DNA of 64,000 nt from Nymphaea colorata (lineage: Eukaryota; Streptophyta; Magnoliopsida; Nymphaeales; Nymphaeaceae): the NCBI RefSeq assembly GCF_008831285.2, contig NC_045141.1, positions 5,411,224 to 5,475,223 on the forward strand. Direction: 5' to 3'. This document shows positions 1 through 12,849 of this stretch, one piece after another. Within the stretch, counting starts at the first letter, position 1. Each line of letters starts with the position of its first letter. The notes under the pieces were generated by a model. It had not been told where the DNA came from and did no database searches. It worked only from the letters and a program-made list of their open reading frames with translations. The translations under genes were made by a program, and so were the position numbers.

Positions 1-2136
1 TATGGAGAGAAGGCTTCTGAATAGTCTATGACTCATCATATTATTGATTATAACCCAGGCAAGTTCATAGTTTATATAGCACTCCACATGTTTGGGTTTT
101 GGAAGGACTTAAGAATAGTTTCGTAACAAAGTTTTTGCCAACACTTTAGAAGTTTATATACTCGTGGGTCATTAACAACCAATTAGTAGTGTATATTTCC
201 CCTACATCTGAGCTTATACAACTAAGCAGGCAAAAAAAAGGTATACCACTTAGATTAGAAATATCTGAGTTTCTACAATGAGGTTTTCACTTTTCATCAA
301 ATCTAACCAGTTTCAGTTTTAAACTCTTAAAGATACACATAAAAGTTTCACTGTAACTAATCTACAACAGTGTCCCACTAAACAGAACGTGATAAAAATA
401 TCTACAAATTAAATTGAATAAATAACATTTTCCGACACAATTTCTCCCAGTACATAAAGTGGGGCCTAATCAAAGAAATAGGAACAAAGGCATTTGCCAT
501 CTAGGTGTATAATCCTGCACACACCATTTAAGTGTTTAATCCTGCACACACACATATCGATCAGCTGTCTCAAGAAAAGAACAGATCTCCATAAAGTATC
601 AGTATCAGTTTCATAATAGATATCATATGGGATATATCGTAGCAACTAAGAATGAAGAATTAGAAACAACAATGCTGAATAGGCTTTTTAATACTTGTAA
701 ATACTAGAAGAGTAAACAAATGATCCTAAACTAAACAATTTGAGTGAATAAATATCAAGTTCAAAAAAATTATTTCTCAAATCATTCATATTCATCTGAT
801 TGAGTTCCTTTTTCCTCAGGCAGTTCCATTTCTCTGGAAAATTTTGAATTCTTTCATAATTTCAGTGCAACAATCACTCCAACTGCTGTCATAACTCAAA
901 ACATCATTGAGCAAGAATTTTCAACTTCCTTGGTCACAATCTACTATCACTACAGACATGAAGCATGAAAATAAAAAACTTCTCAAAGAAAGGTGCCAGT
1001 TCATTCTCAAATGGGATGTATGCTAAACAAGCTTAGGAAAAATAGCAACTACTACATGCTTGGCAACTAATCTGTACTAACAGCAAAAAAAAAGCCAGTG
1101 ATTATTTGTTTGCAGAATGCAATGCAGAGATCTATGTTAAGATTTCAACTGGTACCTAAATAAAATAGGCATGTGAAAGCTATGCATGGAAATGGTTAGA
1201 TAAAATAGCTCTGCTAATGTATTTTTTTCTTAAAAGAACACTCATTTAAAAAGTTCAAACCCATCAACCATGACAAGAAAATCTAGTTCATGAAACACAT
1301 TCTTCAAAAGCTTCTAAGGAAATTCAGAAATCACAAGTCTTTCTCTTTATATGCAGATATACAGATATATATATTTACATTCTGTCACACCTATATCTGA
1401 GGTTGCACTTTTTCTGCTATGCATTTTCCTGCTATACCTGCCTAGGCATGCATGACAATGACAAATGGTACTCAAAATGTCAATCAATAAAACACTAAAA
1501 TAAAACATTCACATTCACTTATTATTAAGAAACTTCATTTAAAGAGAAATATATATCTCAATTCAACATTAGCTTGTCTTGTTAAACTAGTTAGAAGCTA
1601 GCATCAACATAAATCCAAGTATAATACATAAATGAACTTACCTGAGGCCAATCTCCAATTGAAATGTTAAAAAAAACAAAAATAAATTGAGAAGGAGAAA
1701 GTGAAGCATGGCATAGGGAAGTACTTGATCTGCAGAAAATCAATTAATTTTAGGACGAAAGTGACTATAAGAGACAATAAAAGAAAAAACTTCAGATCGT
1801 AAAAAGGGACTCATCGTTCATCTTTCAAAAGGGAGGAGCGAACACAAAACTCCCCTTTGTCAACTTCACATGTAAATTTCCGCATACATATTTCCTTATC
1901 CAACTTATCTCTAAAAGAATCCAATCTCAGTGGACCCAGTCACACAATTGCTTATATTATCGTAGAAGTTGGGGAAGGCTCAAACTAATAACGAATCAAC
2001 AATATGAAATGCACGGGCTCTTCATAAATGCAATGAAATTATTTAGAATTTAACACACTACCTTGTCTATATACACAAAAGTATTCTTCTTGACTGTTAT
2101 ATATGTTGGCATATTTAACATCGGGTTACATATATA
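1..2136. other. AT-rich non-coding stretch, no supported gene
   Basis: No long reading frame and no recognisable protein motif is seen on either strand. The composition is AT-rich and looks like intron or intergenic DNA. One possible minus-strand exon at 1,642-1,729 is listed separately with low confidence. Confidence 0.6.
1642..1729 (-). other. candidate internal exon with a hydrophobic segment (weak)
   Basis: On the minus strand a pyrimidine-rich stretch ends in CTGCAG, followed by 88 bases open in one frame, then a GTAAG donor. The open frame encodes a strongly hydrophobic Leu/Phe-rich stretch of about 20 residues, as in a membrane helix. I see no partner exon and recognise no family. It could easily be chance in AT-rich DNA. 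Confidence 0.15.
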
Positions 2137-2200
2137 AGAGAGAGAGATTAAGTCAGGGCTTATACATGAGAGAGAGAGAGAGGGAGAGAGAGGGAGGGAG
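2137..2200. repeat. (GA)n microsatellite, interrupted
   Basis: Two GA-rich tracts (2,137-2,148 and 2,168-2,200) are separated by about 20 bases. Simple sequence only. Confidence 0.85.
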
Positions 2201-3697
2201 CGAAGGGCTTGAATATCCCTTGTGCATGTCCTTCATCATTTTCTGTACAGCCAATCAAGTTTCTCTTAGTCCAACATGAATCCATTTGGTTGTCGTTATG
2301 AAATTTATGTTTTTTTCTTGTGAAGAACACATTCTAAATTGATTTTTCTTGATGTTATGATCTAGTTCGAGATGCGTGAAAGTTTGATTTAAAATTGAAA
2401 TTTCTTCTTGCCTTCTTAGTTGTAGTTTAGTATAGTGCGGACTTGGTTTAGAGTAGTGCTCATGGTTCAGAATGCCATGCTTGTTTGAGTCCTAGTTAAA
2501 GTAGTTGTAGTTTGATTGTTTAGAGTAGTGTTCAATTTATTGAGCTTGCGATTGTATTTAAATGCATGTATGTTAGTTGCACATGTCATGGCTATACCTA
2601 GGTATATAAGGATGCATGTGTACACTGGAGTTGCATATTCATCTATATTTGCTGCTACTCCTTCTACATCGGTATCTTCACTTTGTTTTGTTTCTCACTT
2701 CAAGCCTCTTATTTATTGAAAAGGCTAGCACCTTTCTCTTTTGAGTGCCTAGGACACTTGAATTCGCTTTTTTGTGGAGGAGACTCTACCTGTCTTCATA
2801 ATTATTAATGGTGCAATAGAACAAGGAGGCAATAGGATTATCTATAAAGATTTGATCCCTGATTCTGCATGCATTGTATTTTCTCATTAAAATTGGTAGC
2901 CAATAGAAGGGGGTTGTGAAGAAAGGGATTAGGGGAATTTTTATCACTGCTTCCTATGCATCAATGTATATTGCCATTTTTGAAGTGGAAAGTTCACCTA
3001 CAAGCCAACATGAGCCATTAATCAGTATTTGTGTGACATGATGATGATATCATGCAGAAACCGTGCATCCATGCATGAATGGTGGTGAAGCAAAGGTGCG
3101 TGAAGGTCTGGCAAGACTTCGATTTTGTGATGATGTTGTCACCCCTTTCATGTTTTGTTTTAAGCATGCACGTCGAAGAGAATTTTTTATTACGATGTAT
3201 TATTATTTTCTACAAGTAGTTGAACAATCAATAGGATTGACAATTCAACACCTTGTGTCAGCTTTATCAGCATCTTGGACTGTTAGCAAATCTTGGACTC
3301 CAAGCGATTTTGCAATTTTGAAGATTGAGGTGCCTGATATTTAACTGCATTTTGAGTACTATGTTGCAGATAGAAAAGTATGGAAGGAGAGAACAAGCAG
3401 TGCATCACTCTGGTCATCCATCTGAAGTGATACATAGTCAACGAGCCTTCAAAGATGAAATATCGGTGGCTGCATTGGACCGTGGAGTTTTATAATCCTC
3501 ATTTGCAATTTGAAGTGTTTACATTTCAGATCAAGTGGAAAAAGATTTTTGACTGACTATTTTGTGCAAATTTTTGGTTTCTCTTTATGCTTGCTCATCC
3601 TTTTGATGGCCATTTATTCTTTAGTTCCTTAAATTGGTCAGCTTCCTTTTTCCTCTATTTTAGTGACTTCTTAAGCAAGTCCATACAATATTGCCCA
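2201..3697. other. no supported gene
   Basis: Short open frames exist, the longest being 93 codons at 3,063-3,344 on the plus strand. None shows a known domain, a convincing splice context or a duplicated counterpart in the window. I see nothing else in this stretch. Confidence 0.5.
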
Positions 3698-4070
3698 TTA
3701 TAGTGAATATTGAAAAGCGTTTGATCCCAAGGGGTCACACATCACTCTTTGGAGTATAAGGTTGTAGTGCAACATCTTGGAATTCAGATGGTCTCGTCCG
3801 AGTGTTTTCCCCATTCTCCGGCAAGATGACGCCAGCTCTGGCCGGCGGAATGCTAGGCAGTGTTTGCATCGATGCACCAAATGAGCTCGGACGCATCCTT
3901 GAGGAGGGTGGTGAAAGGGTGACCATATATGACTTGGGAACCAACGGCCCCACCTCATACCAAGGTAAGGGGCAACCAGTGTGAGGCGAACAGGTGGGCC
4001 AAGACTGCTGAGCTGGCCAAAGAGGACGACTAGCTAACAGCTTAACAAACACATCAATTCGGGTCAAGTA
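3698..4070. other. GC-richer segment of unknown origin beside a copia relic
   Basis: This segment is clearly more GC-rich than its surroundings and is open on both strands, with 110 codons on minus (3,735-4,067) and overlapping plus frames. It sits directly upstream of the copia RT relic where the N-terminal part of RT should be, but neither strand reads as RT or integrase. It may be a captured gene fragment or another element that replaced the upstream part of copia-1. Function not recognised. Confidence 0.3.
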
Positions 4071-4149
4071 ATGGGAAGAGAAACAATTTAGATTTCAGCA
4101 TATGCAGCCACCAAATTCTACCAGATCCACTGGAGTGCATCATGGGCTA

Positions 4150-5076
4150 AAATCTATCACTATTCTATTACTGTATGTTGATGATATCATTCTTACAGGA
4201 AATTCACATTCATTTATAATGTAATTCCTCATCACCGTCAAACAATAATTTGCTATGAATGATCTGGGTGACCTGAATTACTTCTTGGGAATTCATGTTT
4301 CAAGGACTTCCAATGGCTTGTTTATGCATCAGTCTAGATATCCTCAAGACATTATTTCTAGAGCACAAATGCAGCAATGTAAAATAGTGAGCGCACCTAT
4401 TACTGTTGGTTCCAAATCTCCTGAGGAAATTGATTCTTCTTATTCCAATGCTAAAGCATATCGAGGTCTTGCAGGTGCACTTCAATACTTGACCCTTACA
4501 CGGCCAGATCTCTCCTATATAGTAAATTTTTCATGTCAATTCAGAAACAGTTTATACGATATGTTCGAGGCATGTCTCAATAAATCCCAAGATTTGACTC
4601 TCCGAGCGTACTATGATGCAGACTGGGCAGGCTGTCCAGATACACGCCAATCGACTTCAGGATACTGCACATTTCTTGGTCCAAATTGTATATCCTGGAG
4701 CACTAAGAAACAACCGACTGTTGCTCGCTTGTCCTGTGAAGCTGAATATCGGGCCCTCGCCCGGAGCTGCTGCTGAAATTAAATGGCTTATCCTTATTTA
4801 ACAAGATCTCGGTGTCTACCTCTCCAAAGCTCCAATTCTATTGAGTGACAACATTTCGGCACTACATACCACTATCAAAACAGTCTTTCATTCACGTATG
4901 GAATATTTTGGAACTCGATTATCATTTTGTTCATGAACTAGTTGCACTGGGAAATATGAATACTCAATTCGTCACAACCGAAGGTCAGCTTACATATCTT
5001 TTTACCAAACCATTGTCTCAGCAATGATTCAGCATCTTGGCTTACGTATGCAGCCTTCCCTTCGGTTGAGGGGGGA
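4150..5076 (+). pseudogene. Ty1/copia pol relic (RT C-half and RNase H), copia-1
   Basis: This is the 3' part of a copia polyprotein, which copies the element RNA into DNA in the cytoplasmic particle. The frame opens with the RT active-site context LLYVDDIILTGN (about 4,168-4,203), with YVDD intact. A stop and a frameshift follow. Then come NDLGDLNYFLGIHVSR (from 4,258), the RNase H segment DADWAGCPDTRQSTSGY (about 4,615-4,665), and SCEAEYRALA (about 4,732-4,761). A stop at about 4,774 and more shifts precede the terminal TKPL motif near 5,010. Gag, protease, integrase and the RT fingers are missing. It abuts a polypurine tract and a 3' LTR. The RNase H wording resembles the Ale/Retrofit lineage, but I do not assign it firmly. 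Confidence 0.85.
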
Positions 5077-5535
5077 TGATAACACACCAGCTCACTCCAG
5101 AAAATCAGGTGCGTCCTCAATGTTTCATAACTCCAGGAGATCAGGAGTGGACCATAACTGCAGGAAATCAGGGATAACTAATATGGCAGAAAATCAAATC
5201 AGCCAGCAATAAATCAGAATTCCAGCAAATTAAGAGCAATAAATATGGAAGCAAAGCCAATCGGACAAGCAACAAAAACGCCTCTTCACAGTGATGAAAG
5301 ATTTCGGGAGAATGTCAGTTTCTCCTATTCAAAACCACAGGAGAAATTCAAGCTAACAGATTGTACGCCCATGGAAACTGATTCAAATTCGAATCAGACA
5401 TAGCAATGTGTAAATACTGGGCTAAGGGAACCAGATCATCATGAAATTGATGACTAAGTTGTGGAGTAGGAATTTTTCTTCCAAACCACATTAATTTCTT
5501 TTGTTCATCATCTTTATCCTTCTTTCTCTTTTACA
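5077..5535 (+). repeat. 3' LTR of copia-1
   Basis: A purine tract (GAGGGGGGA, about 5,068-5,076) is followed at once by TGATAACAC, the TG start expected of an LTR. About 459 bases on, the sequence reaches TTTTACA, the CA end, after a pyrimidine-rich tail. No matching 5' LTR is in the window, so the element is 5'-truncated. Confidence 0.65.
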
Positions 5536-6225
5536 GGCTTACAATTAAGTTGATGCCAAAGTACTTGACAATGTTAGAGCGGCAGAATGCAGCATTTTCA
5601 AAGATCAGAAAGCAGAATCCTGCGAACTACATAAGGAGTCAAGAAGAGCAATCTTGCTCTGTGTCTCCCTCTTGGGTAACACGTCTATTTTTATTTTTCT
5701 TTAGTCAATGTCTTAATTGATGAAGTTTCTTCAAGAATTCGTGTGGCATCTATGGATTTTCCTTGGCATATTTATGAACGCAGGAAAATTGGTCTCATTT
5801 CATACCCTCTTGTTGGGTTTTCCTAGGGTAAAAAGGCATGTCCTAGAGAGTTCCATTTGTTTGTCAGGAAATGAAATTAATTCCTGTTGTGACTTGAAGA
5901 ATTAAGAGTTTTCAGTGGAAAGGTAAGCTACTTAAATGTGTTTGCCAAGTGTAGTTTCCTGAAAGACTATTTCAGTTTTGATATTTGAGTTATTTCTTTT
6001 TGTATAAAAAGTTTGTCCATTGTACAGCTGTGCCAAACACTTGAATATTGAGCTTCAACCATGGGAAGATTGTCTTTTATGGTTATGGTATATTAAAGGT
6101 AAAGTACTTAGTCATCAGTGTTTAACCACCGATAATATTCTCATGTGCAACTGATTTATTAGCAAGTACCTTATGATGCAAACTGTTTACAAGTGGTTGT
6201 TTACAGTTTAAGCGATTGTGCTTTC
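5536..6225. other. no supported gene
   Basis: Ordinary AT-rich sequence. A short open stretch just after the LTR (about 5,553-5,690) has no recognisable motif. Confidence 0.5.
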
Positions 6226-6485
6226 AACGGCCAAAGACTAAAATATCACCTCTTCTTTTCTCTTTGACTTTCTCCCTCACTTTTCTCTCGGAAAAATCAA
6301 ATGGTCGCATGCCTACCAATTTCTCTCTTTCTAAATCAGCTTTTTTTCATTTTTTTCCAAGATATCAGGCTATTTTCCATCTTTTTTTAACGGCCAAAGA
6401 CTAAAACATCACATTTTTCTCTCTTTGAATTTCTCTGAAACTTTTATCCTGGAAAAATCAAATGGTCAAGTACGTACCAATTTCA
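6226..6485. repeat. tandem duplication, 163-base period
   Basis: The string AACGGCCAAAGACTAAAA begins at 6,226 and again, with one change downstream, at 6,389. Each is followed by a similar TTTCTCTTTGA tract and an AAAAATCAAATGGTC segment. The second unit runs into a (TC)n/(TA)n microsatellite at 6,488-6,553. Confidence 0.8.
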
Positions 6486-6487
6486 CT

Positions 6488-6509
6488 CACTCTCTCTCTC
6501 TCTCCCCCC

Positions 6510-6553
<44 letters not shown>
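6488..6553. repeat. compound microsatellite (TC)n-C-(TA)n
   Basis: A CT run, a C run and a long perfect TA run. Prone to slippage. No other content. Confidence 0.9.
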
Positions 6554-6556
<3 letters not shown>

Positions 6557-7479
6557 GAAAAAGCAGAGGGGCAAAATGAATCTTGAGTTCTTTTAATATG
6601 AAAATTTGATTGTATTCATCTTTCATCTCAGCATCCTCCTTTCTATATCAAAATTAAACAAAGAGAGAAAAAGGATGGTATACCAATAAGAATGCAGTTG
6701 GGTCCTCCCTGAAGCAAATCAAAGGAGCACAGATGCCCTTCTCTCTATCACCGATGGAAACCACCGATGAAAAAGGAGGGCATGGTCCACCAAGTGGCAG
6801 GCCTGCCTTTTTCTTTTCCCGTCGATAGCAGTGCCTCCTTCTGGACGAGAGGGAGAGAAGCAGACAAGGAACACATACCCAGGCAGCCTCACGTCTCTTT
6901 GCCTTGCAGCAGCACCAGCAGAACAGACTCCGTCAGGGGCCTGGTCCGTTGTGAAAAAGATGACAAAATGGGGAGGGCCCTTTCTATCATAATGGAGAAG
7001 GGGAGGCCTTTTGCCCACCCTTCCGACAGTGTAGGGGGAGTAAAGTGTATTGTTATGTCGTGGTTTATCACCAAAGTGAGGCCGCAATGGCCTCTCACAC
7101 TTGCTTAGGAAAAAAAATATATAAAGGGCCTTATTATTATACTTGTTATTTCATGTATTGATCAAGCATGAATGGTCACATATATCTTTTGTCACTTGCA
7201 TTGCCTAAGTCTGTTATTTTTTATAGCTCAAGTAATATTCTCATTTTTTATGGATCTAATTCTACTATTGAAAAGAAATTGTGCTGTTGACAATAGGATA
7301 TATCAATCTATACCTAACACTTCATGTGAATGAGTTTGCCCTTTTAACTAATAAAAAGACAACACATGAGAAAGCAATCTTCGAAAAGTGTGAGCGATCT
7401 AATTGCCTTCGCTTGCTGCTTCTGTAGTCTAGAGTTGCTAACTCCTTTGGTCCTCTTAGTCCACTTGATTCTATCATTT
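6554..7479. other. no gene; includes a GC-richer island at about 6,700-7,110
   Basis: Roughly 400 bases here (6,700-7,110) are much more GC-rich than the flanks and are open on both strands (113 codons plus, 122 codons minus). I recognise no domain. The sharp change in base composition suggests an inserted element or captured fragment. The rest is AT-rich and featureless. Confidence 0.4.
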
Positions 7480-9430
7480 CCACCTGCTGAATAAGCTTCT
7501 TTCAACATCTCTTACAACATGCATAATGATGGACAGACATTCAATGATTTGATGTCCAAGTTTGTTGAGGAAGAAGAGAGATTGAAGAGTGACAATGTGC
7601 ATAGTGCACATGTGGCTTTTCATAAAAGTCAACATAAAATCGGACCAAAGAAGAATGTCATAAAGAAAAAGGCTAAAAAGTCCGCTACATGAACATCTAA
7701 CCAAACTACTATCAAGCCTCAAAAAGATGTCTCTTCTATGAAGTGCTTCTTCTATAAGAAGAAATGGCATAAAAAGACAAATTGTGAAAAGTATGTGAAC
7801 TGTTGGCTAGGAAAGATAATTTATCATTAATTTCTCATGAATGTAACTTGGTTAATATTCCAGTTAATAACTGGTGGGTTAATTTGAGTGACAGTGTGTA
7901 TATTGCCGATTCCTTACAGGCTTTTATGAACAAAACGGAGCCAATGGAACATAAGAGAAGTACTTTCTTTGAAAACAAATGCATTCGCATGTCAAGGCCA
8001 TTGGGACTTGAAGGTGATGCTAGAGAGTGGTTCTGTTTTAAACTTAAGTGGATACATTTTATGTATCATCTTATAGCAGAAACCTTGTTTCTATTTTTTG
8101 ACTAGATAAACTTGGATACTGTTTTAATTTGAAAATTCAAAATTATTTATTTAGAAAGATTCAATTTGGATTGGTTATACATGTTTGACTGATTAACTAC
8201 GATCCATGAGTCTCTATCTTGTGGCAATATATCAATTGGTAATAAATGTGGCATGTTGAATGAAATTCTATATGTTTTGGCACTATCACTTAGGACATAT
8301 TAAGTATAAGCAGAGTAACACATACAAGAAATGTGCTAAAATGATCAACAACAAAGTAGAAATTATTCATACAGAGGTATGCAAACCGTTTGCCCTATGT
8401 TATATGGGCGAAAGGTATTTTGTCACTTTTATTGACTATTACTGCTAATTTATCTCTATCTTTTATTTGAGAAATTGGAAGTCTGTTAAGATTTGAAAGA
8501 CTTTAAGAATGAAGTTGAAAAACAAAATGGAGAAGTAATGCAAGTGTCTGATCAGATAGAGGTGGCGAGTACTGTGATGGGGTAACAGGAGGGACCTTTA
8601 GCATGTTTTCGCAAGGAAGAATGCATTGTAACTCAGCGCACTATGTCCACTAGTGCATATTAGAATAGTACAACTGAAAGAAGAAATCATATGCTTAAAG
8701 AAATGGTTCATCCTATGTTGAATTATTCACCACTCTTTACTGTGTTGTGGAGTGAGGCTTTTAAGGATAGCTGCACACAATTTGAATAATGTACCTGCTA
8801 AAGTTGTTTCTAAAACTCCTTATAGTTATTGGCAGGCAGTAAGCGTCCACTATTATATATGCACATTTCAAGTTATCCAGCAGGAGCCAAATTATATATC
8901 CCTCACATAAAGGCTTTTGACCCTATAACAATTAGTAGCTTCTTCATTGGTTATCCAGAAAGGTCAAAAGGTTACATATTTTATTGTTCATGTCATTGAC
9001 AATAAGATTTGTTATTCATCTAGATTATGTAGTGCACTTATAGGAGCCCAATGATTTCATAGATGATGATGATCCAATCACATTTATGGAAACTATTGAG
9101 TGTATGCAATCTGCACATTGGATAGAAGCCATAAAAGAAGAGTTAAACTCTACATCTAAAACTCAAGTGTGTGACCTTGTCGCTCTATCTAAAATAGTCA
9201 AACACATATGATGCAAACACATATGATACTTATAGGTGTGCAGCTGTACAAGGCAATGATGGTTGCTAAAAGGCTTCACTCAAATGATGGCATTGACTAT
9301 AACTAGACATTTTCAACTAAGAAGTCAATGAATGAAGATTATTTAATTTCAAAACTCGTTTTGACTTAGAGCTACATCAAATGGATGTAAACATTAAATG
9401 GTGATTTACATGAAGATGGATGGAGAATTG
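7480..9430 (+). pseudogene. heavily decayed Ty1/copia gag-pol relic, copia-2
   Basis: Scattered frames read in copia order. The Gag zinc-knuckle region (about 7,740-7,795) has C-F-F-Y-K-K-K-W-H-x4-C, so the second Cys is Tyr and the Gly is Trp. A protease-side segment with NLVNIPVNNWWVN follows (about 7,848-7,887). Integrase remnants appear as SPLFTVLWSEAFKDS (about 8,728-8,772), and a GYPERSKGYIF-like box lies near 8,950. RT begins with FDLELHQMDVN (about 9,360-9,392). Stops and shifts occur throughout, and the protease DSG and the RT catalytic box are not seen. No LTR could be matched. It belongs to a different copia lineage from copia-1, and I judge it old. Confidence 0.75.
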
Positions 9431-9444
9431 TTCTCCTATTAACC

Positions 9445-9800
9445 GTATCTGCTTTTTCAGATATTCATATACTTGGATTCAGACCCCGATTTTAATATGA
9501 ACGAAGGAAATGTCGTATTCAAATCTGCATCCCAAATCAAATTTTAAAATTTGAATCTAATTCGAATTTGATTTTTATATTCATGTCTGAGTCTGAATCC
9601 AATTTTGGTCGATTTTCATGTTGTGAAAGCATCAAATATCGGATTTTTGTTTAAAACTAAATACAAATTTGAATTCAATTGGATATTTATGTACATCTAA
9701 ATGTGAATTTGATCGAATATTATTTCTTAAATCTGAACTGATCTGATTTCTGAATTAAATATTAAATATTTTCTTCTTCTGATCTTTGCGAAACAATTCT
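9445..9800. repeat. dispersed AT-rich repeat (GATATCTGAATCC-type), copy 1
   Basis: The sequence is built from degenerate phrases such as TCTGAATCCAAATTTGAAT and GGATATTTATGT. The same wording recurs at 14,024-14,393, 19,560-19,740, 21,639-22,022, 23,440-24,310, 28,320-28,720, 30,080-30,500, 31,620-31,800, 39,590-39,920, 42,696-43,079, 47,310-47,520 and 56,886-57,303. Better-preserved members have GGATGTCA-type inverted ends. Non-coding. Confidence 0.6.
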
Positions 9801-9899
9801 GTCAGATATCTGATTCAAGGCCAATATATTCATGGCATCCTTTATTGGAAGCCTCCCACCTCCAACATGTTCACCATTATAAATAGGGGACAATCCCAT

Positions 9900-10095
9900 T
9901 TGGGTGTGTCAAAGTGGATATGGATGTACAACAAGTCAAGCGAACTCAAGCTCGACTCAAACTCAGTAAACCTCGACTTGAGCTCGACTCATTTGCGAAA
10001 CGAGTCCATTTCTGGCATATAAACAAGTTCAGTTCAAGTTACTTGAACTCAACTCAATTAAACTTGATGAACTCAATAAATTTTTTAGGTTTCAT
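9900..10095. repeat. dispersed AGCTCGAC-rich repeat
   Basis: Repeated phrases such as CAAGCTCGACTCAA and CTTGAGCTCGACTCA mark a repeat type common in angiosperm genomes. A second copy with the same wording lies at about 27,780-27,990. Ends were not determined. Confidence 0.5.
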
Positions 10096-12849
10096 ATAAT
10101 CTTTTATATATTTAAAAGCATTACCAATTATTCTTGCTCAAATTTTCTATACCACTCCCAATGATGAGCACTAGGAGCCTACTCTTCTAAATGCAAAAAT
10201 TGATTAATTAATAGTATGACTACCCTTTCTAACAGATCTTGAAATTAAACATAATTTTCCTTCATTAGTAATATGACCACCTTACAATCTCTTAATATGA
10301 ACTTGTCAATGTTGTCTATTGAAATTAGTATAGATTACAATCTTAGGGCATGCCGTATCTATGCATCGGCCTCTTAAATTTGTTTATAAATGCATATTAA
10401 AAAATGTTTTGTACAATAATAGCAACCTTAGTGTTGCCTAAATGTAAACAGTAATTTTAAATGTAAACATAAAATCTTACAAAGGTAAGTAAATAGCTGC
10501 AATAAGACAACGTTGTTGATGATGAAAATGAAAACAAAAGTGATACCTAGATATAAAATGAAGGATTTTCTTGACATGGGTATGGGAATTGTACCATTAA
10601 TGGGGTAAATTGGCTCTAATTGATCAATATATATATGTATATCGCTATGTTGAGCTTTTTCAACATTTTTCTATTTAAAAGTTCTCATGAACTAACAATT
10701 AATAAAAGACAAATTAGAAGAGGTTACCAACCACAATATGTGGTTCTGTCATTTTGGCATGACCATCCAATGTGATTATATAGAGTGAGGAATAACTGGT
10801 CAAAGTGAAAAAAAAAATAGAAGAGGTTACCAACCACAATATGGTTTTGACTGGGATTTCGTCAGGATAATAGTTTTTTTCTTTTTTCGAGCACACCTTT
10901 TACCTTCGCTCATCAAGCCATGCCTGAACAAGATGATGATGACACACATAAGTCACATTTTGAGCACTCAAGCGCATTTTTGGAGGTTGGAGCCATCCTG
11001 TACGGATGTTGAAATAAAAAATTTCATTGAAGCCATCATTCATTCATATATAGTGCATGGTATGTGATATTTTAGGGCCAGAGGTGCAATTCCTGTGCCA
11101 CATAGAGCCTTTGTGCTCCAGAACAACAGAATATGGCATAAATGAATAAAAAAGTTCATTGTTACTATCCCCAGGTGGACTCTGTTTCACTAAGGAAGAA
11201 GATAAGCCCAGAGCACAAAATCTCTTCTTCAACCAAATCTGCTACTTCTTTGTCATCAAGTGGGGTCAGTTGATAATGAAATCCTGCAGGGTGTAGTACG
11301 AGCAACAAAAGAAAGAAGAAAAAAAGAACTGATCCTGGCATCTGCCAGAGCAGCAAAAAAACAAGAAAGGGGAAAACTGATCGAAAAAGAAATAAAAAAA
11401 TGACGCGCCAGATTTCGCCTTAGGACACCCTCAGAGCAAGAAATGAACAAGAAACTTGAGGAAGAGAGAGAAAGAAAAATTAATACCTGTTGTTGTTGGG
11501 TTTTTAGTGCTACTGCTCAAGCTCTGGTCTGCTCACCGATCGCCACAGATGGCTGGTGACAGTAGATGCTTCCAGATGCTCAACATAAAATCCTCAAAAA
11601 TAGAAGGGGACAAACAAGATTCAAGAGAGTGAGGACAAATAAAATGAGAGAAGGAAATGGAAAATAAGTCGACAAAGACCCACTTATACCTGTATTGGGA
11701 AATTTGACGTTGACCCGTTGTTTTGTACACAATTCCAGTGAAGACCCTTTTATTTTTTTCAATTATTAACATGCAATCTTTTGGGTTTCAGTAGAGGTCA
11801 GGTTGACCTGTTCTTTATACAAATTAAATGCAGGACCTAATCAGGGAAGACTTTAGTTGCGTAGAGTAAAGTAAAGATGAATTGTTCATAATCCCTTATA
11901 CATGCAGCTGCGGCTTGCGTTACAGATCCTGCTCCTCCATCAAAAATTCTTCATAATGTAACAATTGCATTATAGAATGTAGCTGCATGTCTATACATCA
12001 ATCATACATATCTATCTCGCTTACAAAAAGTCCAGTAGAAGCCATACAATGGATTTAAAAACAGTTTAACACTTGGCTTTTTTTTGTTAAATTAAACTGT
12101 AAAAAAGGTAACGTATATATGTCTTCCCAGCCACTATGTGCGATCTCAATGTATTTAAAATCTAAGAATCCACACCAATAATGTTTACAAAGACTGCTCC
12201 ACAAATTAAATGAGAAAAATAAGAGGCAACTCCTTTTGAAAAATACCAAATGTCCAACTTTTCCTTCTGTTTTTCAAGCAAACACTTGATCTCGTCAAAA
12301 GTGTTAAAGTAATCATCCAAATGATGAAATTATCCCATCAAATTCAAACGATTATCAAGAAAATAGAATTAAAAGGAAAAACTGCTAATTAATGGCCTCA
12401 GTACAAACTCCAAGTTATCTAGATCAAGATTGTGGGGATAAGTTAAAGTAGAAAGATGTAACTCACTAATAGCTATATATATGTAAAAGGTATTCTGAAC
12501 TGACAACCAATATGTGCTATTAAGTTGAACAAAGTTCAAGATTATGGTCTCAAAAATGTCAATGGGTGATATATATAAAAATGTATCTCAGGGTTTTTGA
12601 TGTGGCAACATGCAGGATTGATTATGGAGTTCTGCCCATAAGGCGAAGATTTTTGTGGAGACATATCAAAGATAAAAATTAAGGTTGTAGAGGATATAGT
12701 TATCAGAATCATTCATGAACACCAAAACTGAGGACATTTTTCCTTTCTTAACTATTATTAATTTTAACACTGCTACTTGGATAAAAATAAAACAAAAGAA
12801 TTAGTCAACATGTAAAAGTAGGCCAAAGAATTAGCAAACATGTAAAACT
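10096..12849. other. no supported gene
   Basis: AT-rich sequence with only short open frames. A 26-base direct repeat (10,715-10,740 and 10,818-10,843) is the only structure noted. A moderately GC-rich purine-rich segment at 11,160-11,480 has no recognised motif. Confidence 0.5.
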
